DNA of 64,000 nucleotides from NCBI RefSeq assembly GCF_042665155.1, contig NZ_JBHTCG010000012.1:124001-188000 (forward strand), in the 5' to 3' direction. This DNA is from Sphaerisporangium rhizosphaerae. GTDB lineage: Bacteria; Actinomycetota; Actinomycetes; Streptosporangiales; Streptosporangiaceae. Shown piece by piece: positions 24,241 to 32,656 of the stretch (position 1 is the first letter of the stretch; every line of letters starts with the position of its first letter). The translations under genes and the position numbers were made by a program. Below the pieces are notes generated by a model. It had not been told where the DNA came from. It worked only from the letters and a program-made list of their open reading frames with translations, and made no database searches.

Positions 24241-25227
24241 GTGACCGCTGTACCGCGAGACCTGACCATGCGCCCGATCACCGGGCCGGAAGAACTCGAC
24301 CTGTTCACCCGCCTGCCCTACATGCTCGACCGCGAGCTGGCCGACGACCTGCGGACCGGCAGGCGCCGGCCCGGCTGGATGTGGGTCGCCCTGCGAGGCG
24401 ACCGGCCGACCGCCCGGCTCGCCTGGTGGAGCCGTCCCGGCGACCCCGCTCCCTTCCTGCTCGACATATTCGACGTGGCCGCGGACACCGCCGCCCCGGA
24501 CGCGACCGCGCATCCGGCCGGCTCCGTTGTCGCGCCGAGCGGTGAGGACGGCGTGCGGCTGCTGCGCACCGCCATGGAGCACGTGCTCCCCGAGGGCGCC
24601 CGCCCGCCGGAGTACATCCGGTACGTCCCGCCGGGCTGGCGTGACGATCCGGTGGCGAGCCGGGTCGTCGAGACCAGGGTCGCCGCGCTGGAGCTCACCG
24701 GCGCCCGGCTGTTCGTGGAGCGGCTGCGGCTGAACTGGCAACCGGGAACCCCGATCGCCGAGCCCAGCGGGCGCCTGGCGTTCCGGCCGGTGACGGGCCG
24801 CGAGGAGCTCGTGGAGCTGATGACCGAGGTGCTCGAAGGCACACTGGACGCCCACAGCCGCGACGAGCTGACCCGGATGACCCCCCGGGAGGCGGCCGTC
24901 CAGCAGTACGAGGAGGAGCTGGAGCGCTACCAGAGCCCGCGCGAGTGGTGGCGCGTCGCCACGACGCCCGGCGGTGAGCCGGTGGGCTTCGTCATCCCGG
25001 CGCACAACTCCTACAACCCGATCATCGCCTACATCGGGGTGCTTCCGGCGCACCGGGGGAAGGGCCACATCGACGACCTGCTCGCCGAGGGCACCCGCAT
25101 CCTGGCCGCCGAGGGCGTGCCGCGCGTCCGCGCCTCCACCGACCTCGGCAACGTGCCCATGGCCAGGGCCTTCCGCCGCGCCGGCTACGTCGAGTTCGAG
25201 CGCGAGCTCAACTACACCTGGCCCTAG
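24241..25227 (+). CDS. GNAT-family N-acetyltransferase
   Basis: A 328-residue protein with a C-terminal GNAT fold: acetyl-CoA loop IAYIGVLPAHRGKGHIDDLLAEGTRIL (about 259-285, Q/RxxGxG/A type) and STDLGNVPMARAFRRAGYVEF (about 300-320). The N-terminal half is a divergent second acyltransferase-like domain that precedes it. The GTG at 24241 follows CAGGAGAG. Substrate unknown; such proteins acetylate amines, aminoglycosides or protein N-termini. The longer open frame upstream overlaps the 17-codon ORF and is not supported. Confidence 0.8.
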   Translation: MTAVPRDLTMRPITGPEELDLFTRLPYMLDRELADDLRTGRRRPGWMWVALRGDRPTARLAWWSRPGDPAPFLLDIFDVAADTAAPDATAHPAGSVVAPSGEDGVRLLRTAMEHVLPEGARPPEYIRYVPPGWRDDPVASRVVETRVAALELTGARLFVERLRLNWQPGTPIAEPSGRLAFRPVTGREELVELMTEVLEGTLDAHSRDELTRMTPREAAVQQYEEELERYQSPREWWRVATTPGGEPVGFVIPAHNSYNPIIAYIGVLPAHRGKGHIDDLLAEGTRILAAEGVPRVRASTDLGNVPMARAFRRAGYVEFERELNYTWP

Positions 25228-25364
25228 AGGCCCGGCCCCCGCCGCCCGACTCGTCCGGGCCCTGATGGGGCGGCGGGATACGCCGGCCCCCGGTGCCCTG
25301 CGTCCTCCGGCCCCGGCAAGACGTTTCGACGCCGGGTTAAACGACGCGGCCCTAGCGTCAGGGC

Positions 25365-26642
25365 ATGGAGTTCTCGCAGGTGGACGGCCCGCCCGGACGG
25401 GCCGTCGCCACAGGTGGAAAGCCCGCGCCCCCGGCGCCCGGCCATGAGCCCGGCCGGCCGCCGGACGGTTCGCCCGTGACGGCCACCGGTCATCCCGAGG
25501 TGACGGTCACCGGTCATGCCGAGGTGTGCGCCGTGCTGGCCGACCCGCGCTTCGTCGTCCCGACCGTCCCGGCGGACGACGCTGCCCCCGGGACGGTCGC
25601 CTGGCTGCGCGCAGGCGTGGCACGGTTCAGCAACGGACCCCGGCACCGGCGCCGGCGGGCCATGGTCGCCGCCGACCTGCGCCGCATGGAACCCTCGGTC
25701 CTGCGCGCGGCGGCCCGGGAGTGGACGACCGCCGTGGTCGAGGGCGCCGGGGATGAGCCGTTCGACGTCATGGCGTCGATCGCGCGCACGGTCCCGATCG
25801 GCGTGCTCGGCGGTGCGCTCGGCGTGGCCGGGCTCGATCCGGCGCGTCCGGACGGCGTAGGGGACTTCGTCCGCGCCGTCTCGGCGGTCGCGGCGGCCTA
25901 CCACCCGGGTACGGGGGGCGGTGCCGCGGACGACGGCGAAGCCGACGCGGCGGTGTCCGCTCTGGTCGCCCTGCTCGGCCCCGGCGACCCCGAGGCGGTC
26001 GCCGCGCGCATAGGTCTGCTGGTCCAGGCGTGCGACGCGACCGCCGGCCTGATCGGCAACACCCTCGACGCGGCCCTGCCTCCACCGCCCGCACCCAAGC
26101 GGTCGCCAGGGGAGCCGGGAGCCGGTGACAGGTCCGCTGACCGGCCGGTCGGGACGGAGGGCGATGGAAGACCGGGAGAGGGGCGGGTAGCGGCGGAGGC
26201 CGGTAGCCGGGTGAGGGAGCGATCGGTGGAGTGCGGGGGCGGTGGGGGCCGGGGTGGGTGGCCGGTCGAGTGGCTCGTCGCCGAGACGGCGCGCCGTGAC
26301 CCGCCGGTGCGGTCCACCCGGCGCGTGGCCACCGCCGGAGCCGAGATCGCGGGACGCGGCGTCCCGCCGGGCACGGTGGTGCTCCTGGACCTCGCCGCCG
26401 CCGAGCGCGACCCGCGGGTGTTCCCCGATCCCGGCCGTTTCGACCCCGCGCGGCGGACGACCGCACACCTCGCCTTCGGCCACGGTCCGCGGTCGTGCCC
26501 GGGATCCGACCACGGCCTCGCGCTGGCGTGCGGCGTGCTGGAGGTGCTGCTGCCCCGCTGCGAGCGGGCCGGGGGCGGCACGGTCCACGCGCCCTCCGCG
26601 AATCTGCGCGTCCCGCTGCGGCTGGAGGTGCGGGTCCGGTGA
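25365..26642 (+). CDS. Cytochrome P450-like protein with atypical central linker
   Basis: A 425-residue bacterial P450. The heme-binding loop is AFGHGPRSCPG with proximal Cys378; the K-helix ExxR is ETARRDPP near 306; the region after it (TRRVATAGAEIAGRGVPPGTVVLLDLAAAERDPRVFPDP) is typical. The I-helix segment reads VQACDATAGLIGN, not the usual AGxET/DT, so proton delivery may differ. A 65-residue Gly/Arg/Pro-rich stretch (about 236-300) replaces the normal J-helix region. No ferredoxin gene is adjacent. The ATG at 25365 is the natural start. Oxidised substrate unknown. Confidence 0.8.
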   Translation: MEFSQVDGPPGRAVATGGKPAPPAPGHEPGRPPDGSPVTATGHPEVTVTGHAEVCAVLADPRFVVPTVPADDAAPGTVAWLRAGVARFSNGPRHRRRRAMVAADLRRMEPSVLRAAAREWTTAVVEGAGDEPFDVMASIARTVPIGVLGGALGVAGLDPARPDGVGDFVRAVSAVAAAYHPGTGGGAADDGEADAAVSALVALLGPGDPEAVAARIGLLVQACDATAGLIGNTLDAALPPPPAPKRSPGEPGAGDRSADRPVGTEGDGRPGEGRVAAEAGSRVRERSVECGGGGGRGGWPVEWLVAETARRDPPVRSTRRVATAGAEIAGRGVPPGTVVLLDLAAAERDPRVFPDPGRFDPARRTTAHLAFGHGPRSCPGSDHGLALACGVLEVLLPRCERAGGGTVHAPSANLRVPLRLEVRVR

Positions 26643-26754
26643 GGGCTGATCGTCTCCGCCGCGGAGGCGGCTCCCGCCGGTGCGCGATCGCCCGTGCGGG
26701 CGCGGGATCCTCTCCGGCGCGTTCTGTTCCCGCTGTGATCGGAGGTCACGTCCG

Positions 26755-27594
26755 TTGAACGCGAAGATCGACCGTTTCGAGGAGTTCCGCGCCCTGCACC
26801 ACGGGGAGCGACCCCTGTTCCTGCCCAACGCCTGGGACCACGCCTCGGCGGCGGCGCTGGTGGCCCGCGGGTTCACCGCCCTCGGCACCACCAGCCTGGG
26901 CGTGGCGGCCGCCGCGGGCAAGCCCGATGCCGCCGGCGTCACCCGCGAGGACACCATGCGTCTGGCGGCGGGCCTGGCCCGGCTGCCGGCGCTGATCAGC
27001 GTGGACGTGGAAGGGGGGTTCAGCGAGGACCCGTGCGAGGTCGCCGCGCTGGCCGCCGAACTGGCGGAGGCGGGCGTGGCCGGGCTGAACATCGAGGACG
27101 GCCGCCCAGGCGGCACCCTGGCCGGGCGGGACCGCCAGTGCGCCCTCATCGCGGCGATCAAGGACGCCGTCCCCGGGCTGTTCGTCAACGCGCGGACCGA
27201 CGTCTTCTGGTTCGCGGCGACCGAGCCCAGCTGGTCCGGTGACCCGGAGGGTGCGCGGCGGGGACCGCTGGCGGTGGCCCTGGAGCGGGTACGGGCGTAC
27301 CGCGACGCCGGGGCCGACGGCGTCTTCGTCCCGGGTGCGGGTGACGAGCCCGCCATCGCCGCGCTCGCGGCAGGAGTGGACGCTCCGCTCAACATCCTGT
27401 TCACGCCGGGCGGTCCCTCCGTGGCGCGCCTGGGCGAGCTCGGGGTCCGCCGGGTGAGCTGCGGTTCCCTGCTGTTCCGGGCGGCGCTGCACAACGCGGT
27501 GGAGCTGGCGTGGGCGGCCGCGCACGAGGAGGTGGTGGCGGCCGGGCTGCCGTCCTACGCCCAGGCCCAGGCGCTCGCCGGCGCCTTCGGCTGA
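26755..27594 (+). CDS. Isocitrate lyase / PEP mutase superfamily enzyme
   Basis: A 279-residue TIM-barrel lyase of the ICL/PEPM family: FLPNAWDHASAAALVARGF, GTTSLGVAAAAGKPDA, SVDVEGGFSEDP (metal-binding Asp/Glu) and GLNIEDGRPGG. It lacks the KKCGH loop of true isocitrate lyases, so it is more likely a carboxyphosphonoenolpyruvate mutase-like or 2-methylisocitrate lyase-like enzyme of unknown substrate, a common stand-alone gene in actinomycetes. The start is a TTG at 26755 with GGAGG 9 nt upstream; no suitable ATG exists before the first conserved strand. Confidence 0.87.
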   Translation: MNAKIDRFEEFRALHHGERPLFLPNAWDHASAAALVARGFTALGTTSLGVAAAAGKPDAAGVTREDTMRLAAGLARLPALISVDVEGGFSEDPCEVAALAAELAEAGVAGLNIEDGRPGGTLAGRDRQCALIAAIKDAVPGLFVNARTDVFWFAATEPSWSGDPEGARRGPLAVALERVRAYRDAGADGVFVPGAGDEPAIAALAAGVDAPLNILFTPGGPSVARLGELGVRRVSCGSLLFRAALHNAVELAWAAAHEEVVAAGLPSYAQAQALAGAFG

Positions 27595-27712
27595 GCGCGG
27601 CGGCTGCTCCGCCGACGACCAGGGCGCCGTCCGATCCGGGACGACCAGGACGCCGTCCGGTCCGGTTACGGACGCTGCCTGTTCGTGGGTGCCGCGGACC
27701 GGGCGGGCGTCG

Positions 27713-28072
27713 TCACATCTCGTGGCGGGGGATGCCCGAGACCTCGTGGTCGGCGTGGAACAGGGCCTCGGAGATCAGCCGGCGGACGTGCGCGTCGCGG
27801 GCGCGGTACAGGACGCGACGCCCGTGCCGCCGCGTGTCGACCAGCCCGGCCAGGCGCAGCTTGGCCAGGTGCTGGGAGACCGAGGGACGCGCGACGCCGA
27901 TGAGCTCGGCCAGCGAGGAGACGTCGTACTCGCCGGAGACCAGAAGCCACATCAGCCGAAGGCGTGTGCCGTCGCTGAGCATGCGAAACGCCTCGACGGC
28001 CGTGTCGACCTGAGAGGAAGTCGGTTGCTGGTGCAACGGATGTGCACCTGATTCGTTGTCGCGTGCGTACAT
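27713..28072 (-). CDS. ArsR/SmtB metal sensor, CzrA-type alpha-5 site
   Basis: A 119-residue winged-helix repressor (HTH SSLAELIGVARPSVSQHLAKLRLAGLV, about 52-78). The C-terminal alpha-5 helix carries Asp93, His95, His106 and His109, matching the D-x-H-x10-H-x2-H set that binds Zn/Co in CzrA/SmtB proteins; the alpha-3 Cys site of arsenic/cadmium sensors is absent. It diverges from a CDF efflux gene, and an 18-bp inverted repeat overlaps its own start codon, so it should repress both until Zn, Co or Ni binds. The ATG at 28072 has GGAG 11 nt upstream. The longer frame runs antisense to the His-rich CDF N-terminus and is not coding. Confidence 0.9.
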   Translation of the reverse strand: MYARDNESGAHPLHQQPTSSQVDTAVEAFRMLSDGTRLRLMWLLVSGEYDVSSLAELIGVARPSVSQHLAKLRLAGLVDTRRHGRRVLYRARDAHVRRLISEALFHADHEVSGIPRHEM

Positions 28073-28084
28073 GACTACATATAC
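28067..28084. promoter_or_regulatory. ArsR/SmtB operator
   Basis: GTACATGACTACATATAC is an inverted repeat (GTAYATG...CATRTAC, 4-bp centre) that covers the start codon of the regulator gene and lies 37 bp before the CDF start. Position and AT-rich symmetry match SmtB-type operators. Confidence 0.65.
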
Positions 28085-28120
28085 TCCACGCAAGAATCCC
28101 CGTCCGCAAGCGAGGCAGCC

Positions 28121-29512
28121 ATGTCTGACCAGCAGTCCGGCCCTTCCTCCCCCGGCGGGCTCGACCGGCATGACCCCGAACACCAGCATGGACACCGGCA
28201 CCGGCCCGCGGACGGACGCGAACGCGGGCAGGGCCATGGCGATGGAGACCGGCACGGCCTTGCGAGGTCCGGGGAGCCGGCACCCGCCCCCGTGACCGAT
28301 CAGGAGCACGGTCACGGGGACGGCCACGGGCACGGGCACGGGCACGGCCAAGAGCACGCCCGCCAGCACGGCACCGAGCAGGGCACTGAGCAGGGCACTC
28401 AGCACGGCCATGAGCACGGGCACGCGGAAGAGCCTGCGAACGCGGAGCAGGATGAGCACGGGCACGGACATGGACATGGACATGGACATGGACATGGCGG
28501 GGGTAGGCAGGGGCTTCTCGGGCGGCTGGTGGCTTTCGGGGCACATCTGGTCACTCCGCACAGCCATGACAGCGCCGACAAGACCGACACCGCGCTGGAG
28601 TCCAGCAGCCGGGGCTTACGCGTGCTCGGGCTGTCCTTCGCGATCCTGGCGGCCACGGCCGTCGTGCAGGCGGTGATCGTCGCCTTCTCCGGCTCGGTGG
28701 CGCTGCTCGGTGACACCCTGCACAACTTCGCCGACGCCCTGACCGCCGTCCCGCTCGGCATCGCGTTCTGGCTCGGACGGCGGGCGGCGACCCGCAGGTT
28801 CACCTACGGCTACGGCAAGGCCGAGGACCTCGCCGGCCTGGTGATCGTCGTCATCATCGCCGCCTCGGCGGTGCTGGCCGGCTACGAGGCCATCCAGCGT
28901 CTGCTCGACCCGCAGGAGGTCCGCCAGCTCGGCTGGGTCGCGGGCGCGGGGCTGGTCGGCTTCCTGGGCAACGAGTGGGTGGCCCGCTACCGCATCCGGG
29001 TGGGCCGCGAGATCGGCTCGGCCGCTCTGGTCGCCGACGGCCTGCACGCGCGCACCGACGGCTTCACCTCCCTGGCCGTGCTGCTGGGCGCGGGCGGCGC
29101 GGCGCTCGGCTACCCCATCGCCGACCCGGTCATCGGCCTGCTGATCACCCTGGCGATCGCCCTGGTGCTGCGGAACGCGGCCCGGGAGATCTACCACCGT
29201 CTCATGGACGCCGTCGATCCCGCCCTGCTCGACCAGGCCGAACGCGTCCTGTCGCAGACCCCGGGCGTGCGGGGGGTCGGCGCCGTCCGGCTGCGGTGGA
29301 TCGGCCACACGCTGCGGGCCGAGGTGGAGATCCAGGTGGACCACGACCTGTCGCTCGTGGAGTCGCACGCGGTCGCCGTCGAGGCCGAGCACCGGCTCAT
29401 CCACCAGGTGGCGCGCCTTCGCGCGGCGACCGTCCACGCCGACCCCCACGGCCCGCGCGACGCCGACTACCACGAGCGGCTGAACCGGCACCGCGAGACG
29501 ACCACGGCCTGA
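28121..29512 (+). CDS. CDF-family metal cation efflux transporter with His-rich N-terminus
   Basis: A 463-residue cation diffusion facilitator exporting Zn2+ or a related divalent ion in exchange for protons. The N-terminal 150 residues are dominated by His-Gly, His-Glu and His-Asp repeats (coded by CACGGG and CATGGA tandems), a likely metal-buffering region longer than usual. Six transmembrane helices follow (about 165-350), with the site residues in TLHNFADALTAVP (TM2) and DGLHARTDGFTSLAVL (TM5). The C-terminal ferredoxin-like domain (about 375-450) matches family proteins. The ATG at 28121 follows GCGAGG. It is controlled by the divergent ArsR-type regulator. Confidence 0.93.
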   Translation: MSDQQSGPSSPGGLDRHDPEHQHGHRHRPADGRERGQGHGDGDRHGLARSGEPAPAPVTDQEHGHGDGHGHGHGHGQEHARQHGTEQGTEQGTQHGHEHGHAEEPANAEQDEHGHGHGHGHGHGHGGGRQGLLGRLVAFGAHLVTPHSHDSADKTDTALESSSRGLRVLGLSFAILAATAVVQAVIVAFSGSVALLGDTLHNFADALTAVPLGIAFWLGRRAATRRFTYGYGKAEDLAGLVIVVIIAASAVLAGYEAIQRLLDPQEVRQLGWVAGAGLVGFLGNEWVARYRIRVGREIGSAALVADGLHARTDGFTSLAVLLGAGGAALGYPIADPVIGLLITLAIALVLRNAAREIYHRLMDAVDPALLDQAERVLSQTPGVRGVGAVRLRWIGHTLRAEVEIQVDHDLSLVESHAVAVEAEHRLIHQVARLRAATVHADPHGPRDADYHERLNRHRETTTA

Positions 29513-29520
29513 GGCTTGAC

Positions 29521-29537
29521 TCTCCCACTGTGGGAGA
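29521..29537 (+). promoter_or_regulatory. MerR-type operator within a wide-spacer promoter
   Basis: TCTCCCACTGTGGGAGA is a 17-bp palindrome starting within the -35 element TTGACT (29516-29521). The -10 equivalent (GAAGGT) would be 19 bp away, the long spacing MerR activators use. The regulated start codon is at 29553. Confidence 0.55.
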
Positions 29538-29552
29538 CCGGAAGGTGGTCCG

Positions 29553-31205
29553 GTGCGTGGCGATGACGAGAGGCTGCTGAGCATCGGAGAGTTGGCGGAG
29601 CGCACCGGGATGCCGGTGAAGCTGATCCGTCACTGGTCCGACATCGGTGTGGTGCCCCCGGCGCACCGCACGGCGGCCCGGTACCGGCTCTACGCCCCCG
29701 ACGCGGTCGCCCGGCTCGAACTGGCGCGCGCGCTGCGCGATCTCGGGCTGGGCATGGCCGCGATCAGGGACGTCGTCGCCCGCGGGCGTGATCTGACCGA
29801 GGTGGCGGCGGTCCACGCCGACGCGCTGGAGGTCCGGATACGCACGCTGAGGTCGCAGCAGGCGGTGCTGCGATCGATCACCTCCGGTAGAACGGCCACC
29901 GAAAGGCTCACTCTCATGACCAGGCTGGCACGACTGTCCGCCGCCGAGCGCAACGCCGTCGTCCGCGAGTTCGTGGCGGGCGCCGTGGGGAAGGCCGACG
30001 CCCCCGGCTATCGTGAGGGGCTGCTCGCGGCCCTGCCCGAGCTGCCGCCCGAGCCCACCCCCGAGCAGATCGACGCCTGGCTGGAGCTCGGCGAGCTTCT
30101 GGAGGACCCGGCGCTGGCCGCCGGCATGCGGCGCATGGCCGAGTACGCCGCGCGGCACGCGCTTCGCGAGCACGACGAGCGGGACCTGCGGGAGGTGGAG
30201 CGGGTCACCGATCTGTGGGTGGGGCAGGTGAGCGCCGCCATGGAGGCGGGCTCGGCCGCCGACTCGCCGGCGGCCGAGCCGGTGGTGGCCGCCGTCGTCG
30301 CCGCCTGGCTCCCCACTCAGGTCCGCGTTCCCGGCAGTCCGGAGCGGGACGGCGCCGAGGCGCGCCGCGTGCTGCTGGAACAGCTGGAGAACGCGGCCGA
30401 CCCTCGCCTGGAGCGGTACTGGCAGCTCATGTGCGTCATCAACGGCCTGCCGGTGCGGCCGAGCATCGCGGCCGCGGGCCGGTGGCTGACGACCGCGCTG
30501 CGTACCAATCCCGAGCCCGGCGCCCGTGAGGCCCGCATCGCCGCCCTCCTCCGGCAAGAGGGTCGGGCCCCCGCGACCGGTGGGCAGGACGCGGCGCCCG
30601 GCATCACCGGCGACCGCCCCGAAAGGGCCGCAGGAACGGCGGGCGACGCCGGCCCGGAGGGGATCGTCGGCGACTGCGCCCGTGTGCTGGCCGAGGTGGG
30701 AGAGTTGGTCGCCGCCGTGCCGCCCGGGAGGCTGGCCGACCCGACTCCGTGCGAGGGGTGGGACGTGCGGGCGCTGCTGGACCACCTGGTCTGGGAGAAC
30801 CTGCTGTGGGCCGGCCTCGCCGAAGGCGCCCCTCGTTCCGACTTCGCCGGCGACCACCTCGGCGGCGACCACGTCGCCGCCTTCCGGGCCGCCGCCGAGG
30901 CCACGATGGCCGCCTTCCGCCGGCCGGGCATGCTGGCCGAGCGGTTCGGGCCCGCGCCGGGCTGGCGGCTGGTGGAGCAGGTCCTCATCGAGATGACCGT
31001 GCACGGCTGGGACCTGGCCAGGGCGATCGGCCGCCCGGCCGACCTGGTCCCCGACGTCGCCGAGGCGCTCATGCCGTCGGTGCGGGAGATCTACGGCGGC
31101 CTGCCCCGCACGCCCGGCGGCTCGTTCGCCCCCGAGCGCCCGGTGCCCGACGGCGCGACCCCTGCCGACCGCCTGGCCGCCTACCTGGGCCGTCGCCTGG
31201 ACTGA
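29553..31205 (+). CDS. MerR regulator fused to a DinB/mycothiol-dependent isomerase-like domain
   Basis: A 550-residue fusion. Residues 8-75 are a MerR HTH (LSIGELAERTGMPVKLIRHWSDIGVVPPAHRTAARYRLY) followed by a coiled dimerisation helix (about 85-115). Residues 120-345 form a helical domain with repeated acidic/aromatic patterns, a possible ligand pocket. Residues about 370-550 match the TIGR03086/DinB-2 family (ADPTPCEGWDVRALLDHLVWENLLWAG ... LIEMTVHGWDLARAIGRP), whose members bind metal and are often mycothiol-dependent. The GTG at 29553 follows GGAAGGTGG, and a MerR-type palindrome lies just upstream. It could sense a thiol-conjugated electrophile directly; that role is inference. Confidence 0.82.
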   Translation: MRGDDERLLSIGELAERTGMPVKLIRHWSDIGVVPPAHRTAARYRLYAPDAVARLELARALRDLGLGMAAIRDVVARGRDLTEVAAVHADALEVRIRTLRSQQAVLRSITSGRTATERLTLMTRLARLSAAERNAVVREFVAGAVGKADAPGYREGLLAALPELPPEPTPEQIDAWLELGELLEDPALAAGMRRMAEYAARHALREHDERDLREVERVTDLWVGQVSAAMEAGSAADSPAAEPVVAAVVAAWLPTQVRVPGSPERDGAEARRVLLEQLENAADPRLERYWQLMCVINGLPVRPSIAAAGRWLTTALRTNPEPGAREARIAALLRQEGRAPATGGQDAAPGITGDRPERAAGTAGDAGPEGIVGDCARVLAEVGELVAAVPPGRLADPTPCEGWDVRALLDHLVWENLLWAGLAEGAPRSDFAGDHLGGDHVAAFRAAAEATMAAFRRPGMLAERFGPAPGWRLVEQVLIEMTVHGWDLARAIGRPADLVPDVAEALMPSVREIYGGLPRTPGGSFAPERPVPDGATPADRLAAYLGRRLD

Positions 31206-31488
31206 CCCGCTTTCGCGCCGTCCCACGGGCGGCGCGATGCCCGGCCCTGGCGTGGCGGCCTGGGGACGATCGCCGGCCGGGCGGCCACCTGGGCTTCGCC
31301 CTCGACCTGGACTTTCACCCTCCGCCTGTGCGGGCCGTGTCACCGCCTTCCCCGGCTCGCGCCAGGGAGATCGTCCGTCCCGCCGGGAGATCATCGGGCA
31401 GGGATCCGGCATGCGACGTTTAAATCCCTATTTCCTAGTAATTAAGGGGGTATGATGCTCGATGGTGTGATCTGACCAAGGAGATCGC

Positions 31489-32478
31489 GTGGCCCTACCG
31501 GACTTCCTGGTGATCGGAGCCCCCAAGTCGGGCACCACGGCTCTGCACGCCGCGCTCGCGCGGCATCCGGGGATCTTCATGTCCGCCGTCAAAGAGCCCA
31601 AGTTCTTCCTCACCGACGGGCCGCCGCCCGATCGGGGCGGGCCCGGAGACGCCCAGACCTTCAAAGAGCACGTCTGGCGCAGGGCGGACTACGAGGCGTT
31701 GTTCGACCCGGCCCCGCCGGGCGCGCTCAAGGGGGAGTCCACCCCCTTCTACCTGTACGACCGGCAGGCGCAGCGGCGCATCCACGCGCTGCTCCCCGAG
31801 GCCCGGCTGATCGTCGTGCTGCGCGATCCCGTCGAGCGCGCCCACTCCAACTGGACCCACCTGTGGTCGGCCGGACTGGAGCCGGTCGGCGACGTCGTGC
31901 GCGCCTGCGCCGAGGAGGAGCGCCGCATCGCCGCCGGATGGTCGGCGTTCTGGCACTACGTGGCGCTCGGCCGGTACGGCGAGCAGCTGGAGCACCTGTT
32001 CGGCCTGTTCCCGCGGGAGAACGTCCTGGTGTTCCGCTACCGCGACCTGGTGGACGAGCCGGCGGCGACCCTCGACCGCATCTGCCTGTTCCTCGGCGTC
32101 GAGCCGGGGCTGGTCGCCGAGGTGCCCCGCGCGAACGTGACCGCCCATCCCGATCCGACGCTGCGCCACCGGGCGCTGTCGCGGCTGATGCGCGCCGGCG
32201 CGACCCTGGGACGCCATCTGCCGGGCTCGCTGGCGGCCCGGCTTACCGAGCCGCTGGAGAAGACGCTGCAGGACAGCGGCCGTCCGCGCCGCCCGTTGAG
32301 CTGGGAGCAGCGCCAGGCGCTCATCCCGAGGTTCCGGGACGACATCGCGCTGCTGGAGGAGGTCACGGGGGAGGAGTTCGGCGACTGGCTGCGGCCCCGT
32401 GACCGCTCGGGCGGGCTGATGGGCGACCGGCCCCCCGGCCAGGGGCAGGCGCGCAACGGACGCCCGCGCGTGCACTGA
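31489..32478 (+). CDS. PAPS-dependent sulfotransferase family protein
   Basis: A 329-residue sulfotransferase. The 5'-phosphosulfate loop is IGAPKSGTTALHAAL (residues 8-22) and the 3'-phosphate-binding motif is LIVVLRDPVERAHSNWTH (about 107-124), as in heparan/glycolipid sulfotransferases. FRYRDLVDEPAATLDRICLFLGV is the typical C-terminal segment. It would transfer sulfate from PAPS to a sugar or lipid acceptor. The GTG at 31489 has AAGGAG 6 nt upstream; the 70 bp before it are unusually AT-rich (TTTAAATCC, AGTAATTAAGG, TATGAT), a probable promoter. The C-terminus after residue 300 is disordered. No sulfate-activation genes are adjacent. Confidence 0.87.
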   Translation: MALPDFLVIGAPKSGTTALHAALARHPGIFMSAVKEPKFFLTDGPPPDRGGPGDAQTFKEHVWRRADYEALFDPAPPGALKGESTPFYLYDRQAQRRIHALLPEARLIVVLRDPVERAHSNWTHLWSAGLEPVGDVVRACAEEERRIAAGWSAFWHYVALGRYGEQLEHLFGLFPRENVLVFRYRDLVDEPAATLDRICLFLGVEPGLVAEVPRANVTAHPDPTLRHRALSRLMRAGATLGRHLPGSLAARLTEPLEKTLQDSGRPRRPLSWEQRQALIPRFRDDIALLEEVTGEEFGDWLRPRDRSGGLMGDRPPGQGQARNGRPRVH

Positions 32479-32532
32479 GCCCGCGCCTCCGGCGGGAGCC
32501 CATCACCGGCCGGCGCGTGCACTGAGCCCGCG
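32466..32532. repeat. 47-bp-spaced direct repeat at the sulfotransferase 3' end
   Basis: GCGCGTGCACTGAGCCCGCG occurs at 32466-32485, covering the stop codon, and again at 32513-32532. It looks like a partial tandem duplication of the gene end. Confidence 0.6.
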
Positions 32533-32656
32533 ACCCCCCGCGGGACCCCGGCACCGGCCGGCGCGCGCGTCCTGTGACGCCGTGACCGGCCGCCGTGCGG
32601 GCCCCGCGGGCGGTGCGGGGCCGGGGCGGCCCCGCCGCGAGGTCGGTGCAATGAGG

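Noticed and set aside
28300..28500. CRISPR-like short repeats
   Set aside because: The repeats (CACGGG, CATGGA) are in frame within the CDF gene and encode His/Gly and Met/Asp/His runs; no spacers are present.
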